A stretch of 35,002 bases of DNA from DASRTE01 sp035316885 (GTDB taxonomy: Bacteria; Actinomycetota; Actinomycetes; Jiangellales; Jiangellaceae). A program made the translations under genes and the position numbers. The stretch covers positions 1-35,002 of the forward strand of contig DATHII010000357.1 in assembly GCA_035316885.1 (NCBI GenBank), given 5' to 3'. Shown here piece by piece: positions 33,996 to 35,002 of the stretch. The notes under the pieces are model-generated. The model worked only from the letters and a program-made list of their open reading frames with translations, was not told where the DNA came from and ran no database searches. How positions within the stretch are numbered: the stretch's first letter is position 1; each line of letters opens with the position of its first letter.

Positions 33996-35002
33996 TCAGC
34001 ACAGGTCGCTCTCTCGGCAGTACGCCTGCAACTCCGCCACGTTGACCGCGTGGTCCTCGGAACTCACCGCGAACTTCGTCTCGCCAGTCTCGAGGTCGAC
34101 CGCGGTGAAGTAGCAGTACGCCTCGTCGCTCGGGCCCAGCGCGGCGCTCAGGGCCGACTCGCCCGGCGACGCGATCGGGCCGGGCGGCAGCCCGCTGTTG
34201 ACGTACGTGTTGTACGGGGATTCGACCGCGCGCTGCTGGTCGGTGGTGAACACGCTCTCGGTGTTGTCGCCCACGGCATAGTGGACCGTCGAGTCCATCT
34301 GCAACCGTCCGGCCGGAATGCCGTTCTCGCTACAGGCGCCCGAGAGCCGGTTGTAGACCACCGCGGCCACGATCGGCATGTCCTGCTCGCGCCCGACCTC
34401 CCGCTCGACGATGCTCGCGATGATCACGATCTCGCGTGGCGTCAGGTCGCGTTCGGCTGCACCGGCCTCGAGGCCCACGGTCTCGGCTGCCTGGCCGAAC
34501 CGGGTCAGCATGGTCTGCACCAGCGACCCGGCCGTGGTCTCCGGCTTGATGTCGTAGGTCGCAGGGAACAGGAAGCCCTCGGCCTCGCCCTCGGCATACT
34601 CGGGCAATCCCTCGCCGCCGTCGATCGCGGCCAGGACCTCCTCGGCGGTGAACTCCGTCTCCTCGGCGATCCGCTCGACGATCTGGGTCACGCGGAAGCC
34701 CTCGGGTATCGCCACCCGGCCGACCACGGTGGTCGCGTCGATCATCGCCACGACGGCGTCGGACGCCTTCATCTGTCGGAGCATGACGTAGTCACCGGCC
34801 TGGATCGCGGAGCCGTCCGGGTGCTCCTCGGCCGCCGCGACGAAGGCCTCCGCGCTCGCGACGACGTCGGCGTCGGCCAGCGTGACCCCGATCTCGCTCA
34901 GCGAAGCTCCCGACTCGATCGTGACCGATACCTCGCCGGAACCTGGGCCCGGGTAGTCGGCGGGAGGGCCGAACACCCCGTCGAAGGTGCCGCCGAACAG
35001 CG
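33996..35002 (-). CDS. mltG: Endolytic peptidoglycan transglycosylase MltG (YceG), 5' end outside the window
   Basis: The visible 335 or so residues cover most of the extracellular part; the cytoplasmic tail and membrane anchor lie beyond the right edge. The N-terminal LysM-like part has VTIESGASLSEIGVTLADADVV. The YceG domain shows GFLFPATYDI, IVIIASIVEREVGRE with the catalytic Glu, and DSTVHYAV. It ends with YNTYVNSGLPPGPIASPGES. The enzyme cuts nascent glycan strands and limits their length. Two cysteines near the end (in YCRESDLC) could form a disulfide. Upstream residues continue in frame to position 35002, so the start is not visible. It precedes aroE, as in streptomycetes. Confidence 0.93.
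   Translation of the reverse strand, partial: LFGGTFDGVFGPPADYPGPGSGEVSVTIESGASLSEIGVTLADADVVASAEAFVAAAEEHPDGSAIQAGDYVMLRQMKASDAVVAMIDATTVVGRVAIPEGFRVTQIVERIAEETEFTAEEVLAAIDGGEGLPEYAEGEAEGFLFPATYDIKPETTAGSLVQTMLTRFGQAAETVGLEAGAAERDLTPREIVIIASIVEREVGREQDMPIVAAVVYNRLSGACSENGIPAGRLQMDSTVHYAVGDNTESVFTTDQQRAVESPYNTYVNSGLPPGPIASPGESALSAALGPSDEAYCYFTAVDLETGETKFAVSSEDHAVNVAELQAYCRESDLC

Overview
This window is chromosomal DNA from a high-GC actinobacterium. It has heavy G/C at third codon positions, many GTG starts and 4-bp start/stop overlaps. Its gene set is typical of Actinomycetota: mIHF, an actinobacterial PriA without helicase motifs, and an Rv1473/Rv1473A-like ABC-F plus small HTH pair. From memory, the order priA-metK-coaBC-rpoZ-gmk-mihF-pyrF-pyrD-carB-carA-pyrC-pyrB-pyrR-nusB-efp-pepP-aroQ-aroB-aroK-aroC-aroE matches the Streptomyces coelicolor SCO1475-SCO1496 neighbourhood. 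A Propionibacteriales/Nocardioides-like host is my guess only. No rRNA, tRNA, IS element, phage gene or CRISPR array was seen, and no stretch over 300 bp lacks a gene.

Layout. Positions 1-4250 hold housekeeping and accessory metabolism: a truncated PPOX/F420-type gene, a cysteine hydrolase, a Sir2 deacylase, a divergent SDR and an ABC exporter. Positions 4337-7054 hold a three-gene unit (ABC-F ATPase, tiny HTH protein, crotonase-fold enzyme), with a divergent membrane-anchored zinc peptidase at 7209-8096. Positions 8194-10069 hold a complete biotin ECF transporter, bioY-bioM-bioN, apparently leaderless. From 10066 to the right edge almost everything is on the minus strand and is read right to left: mltG (partial), aroE, A24 prepilin peptidase, aroC, aroK, aroB, aroQ; then pepP, efp, nusB; then pyrR-pyrB-pyrC-carA-carB-pyrD-pyrF; then mihF-gmk-rpoZ-coaBC; then metK and priA.

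How the genes work together. The aro genes carry out the middle and late steps of the shikimate pathway to chorismate. PyrR and the pyr/car genes give nearly complete de novo UMP synthesis; only orotate phosphoribosyltransferase (pyrE) is missing from this window. The pyrR leader carries a recognisable PyrR-binding RNA loop directly before the Shine-Dalgarno sequence, so the operon is probably repressed at translation by UMP-bound PyrR. Gmk, RpoZ and CoaBC form a tightly coupled nucleotide, RNA polymerase and CoA module downstream of mIHF.

Two places break the conserved order, and both hold plus-strand genes. A VapBC-type toxin-antitoxin pair (25239-25849) lies between pyrR and nusB, where streptomycetes carry bldD. 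A small cassette (about 28087-29081) with an unknown protein and a CPCC-type Cys-rich protein lies between pepP and aroQ. The strongest oddities are a gmk gene whose only sensible start is a CTG overlapping the mihF stop, the PyrR RNA site, the two-box VapBC operator on a leaderless promoter, and crossing inverted repeats between aroB and aroQ.
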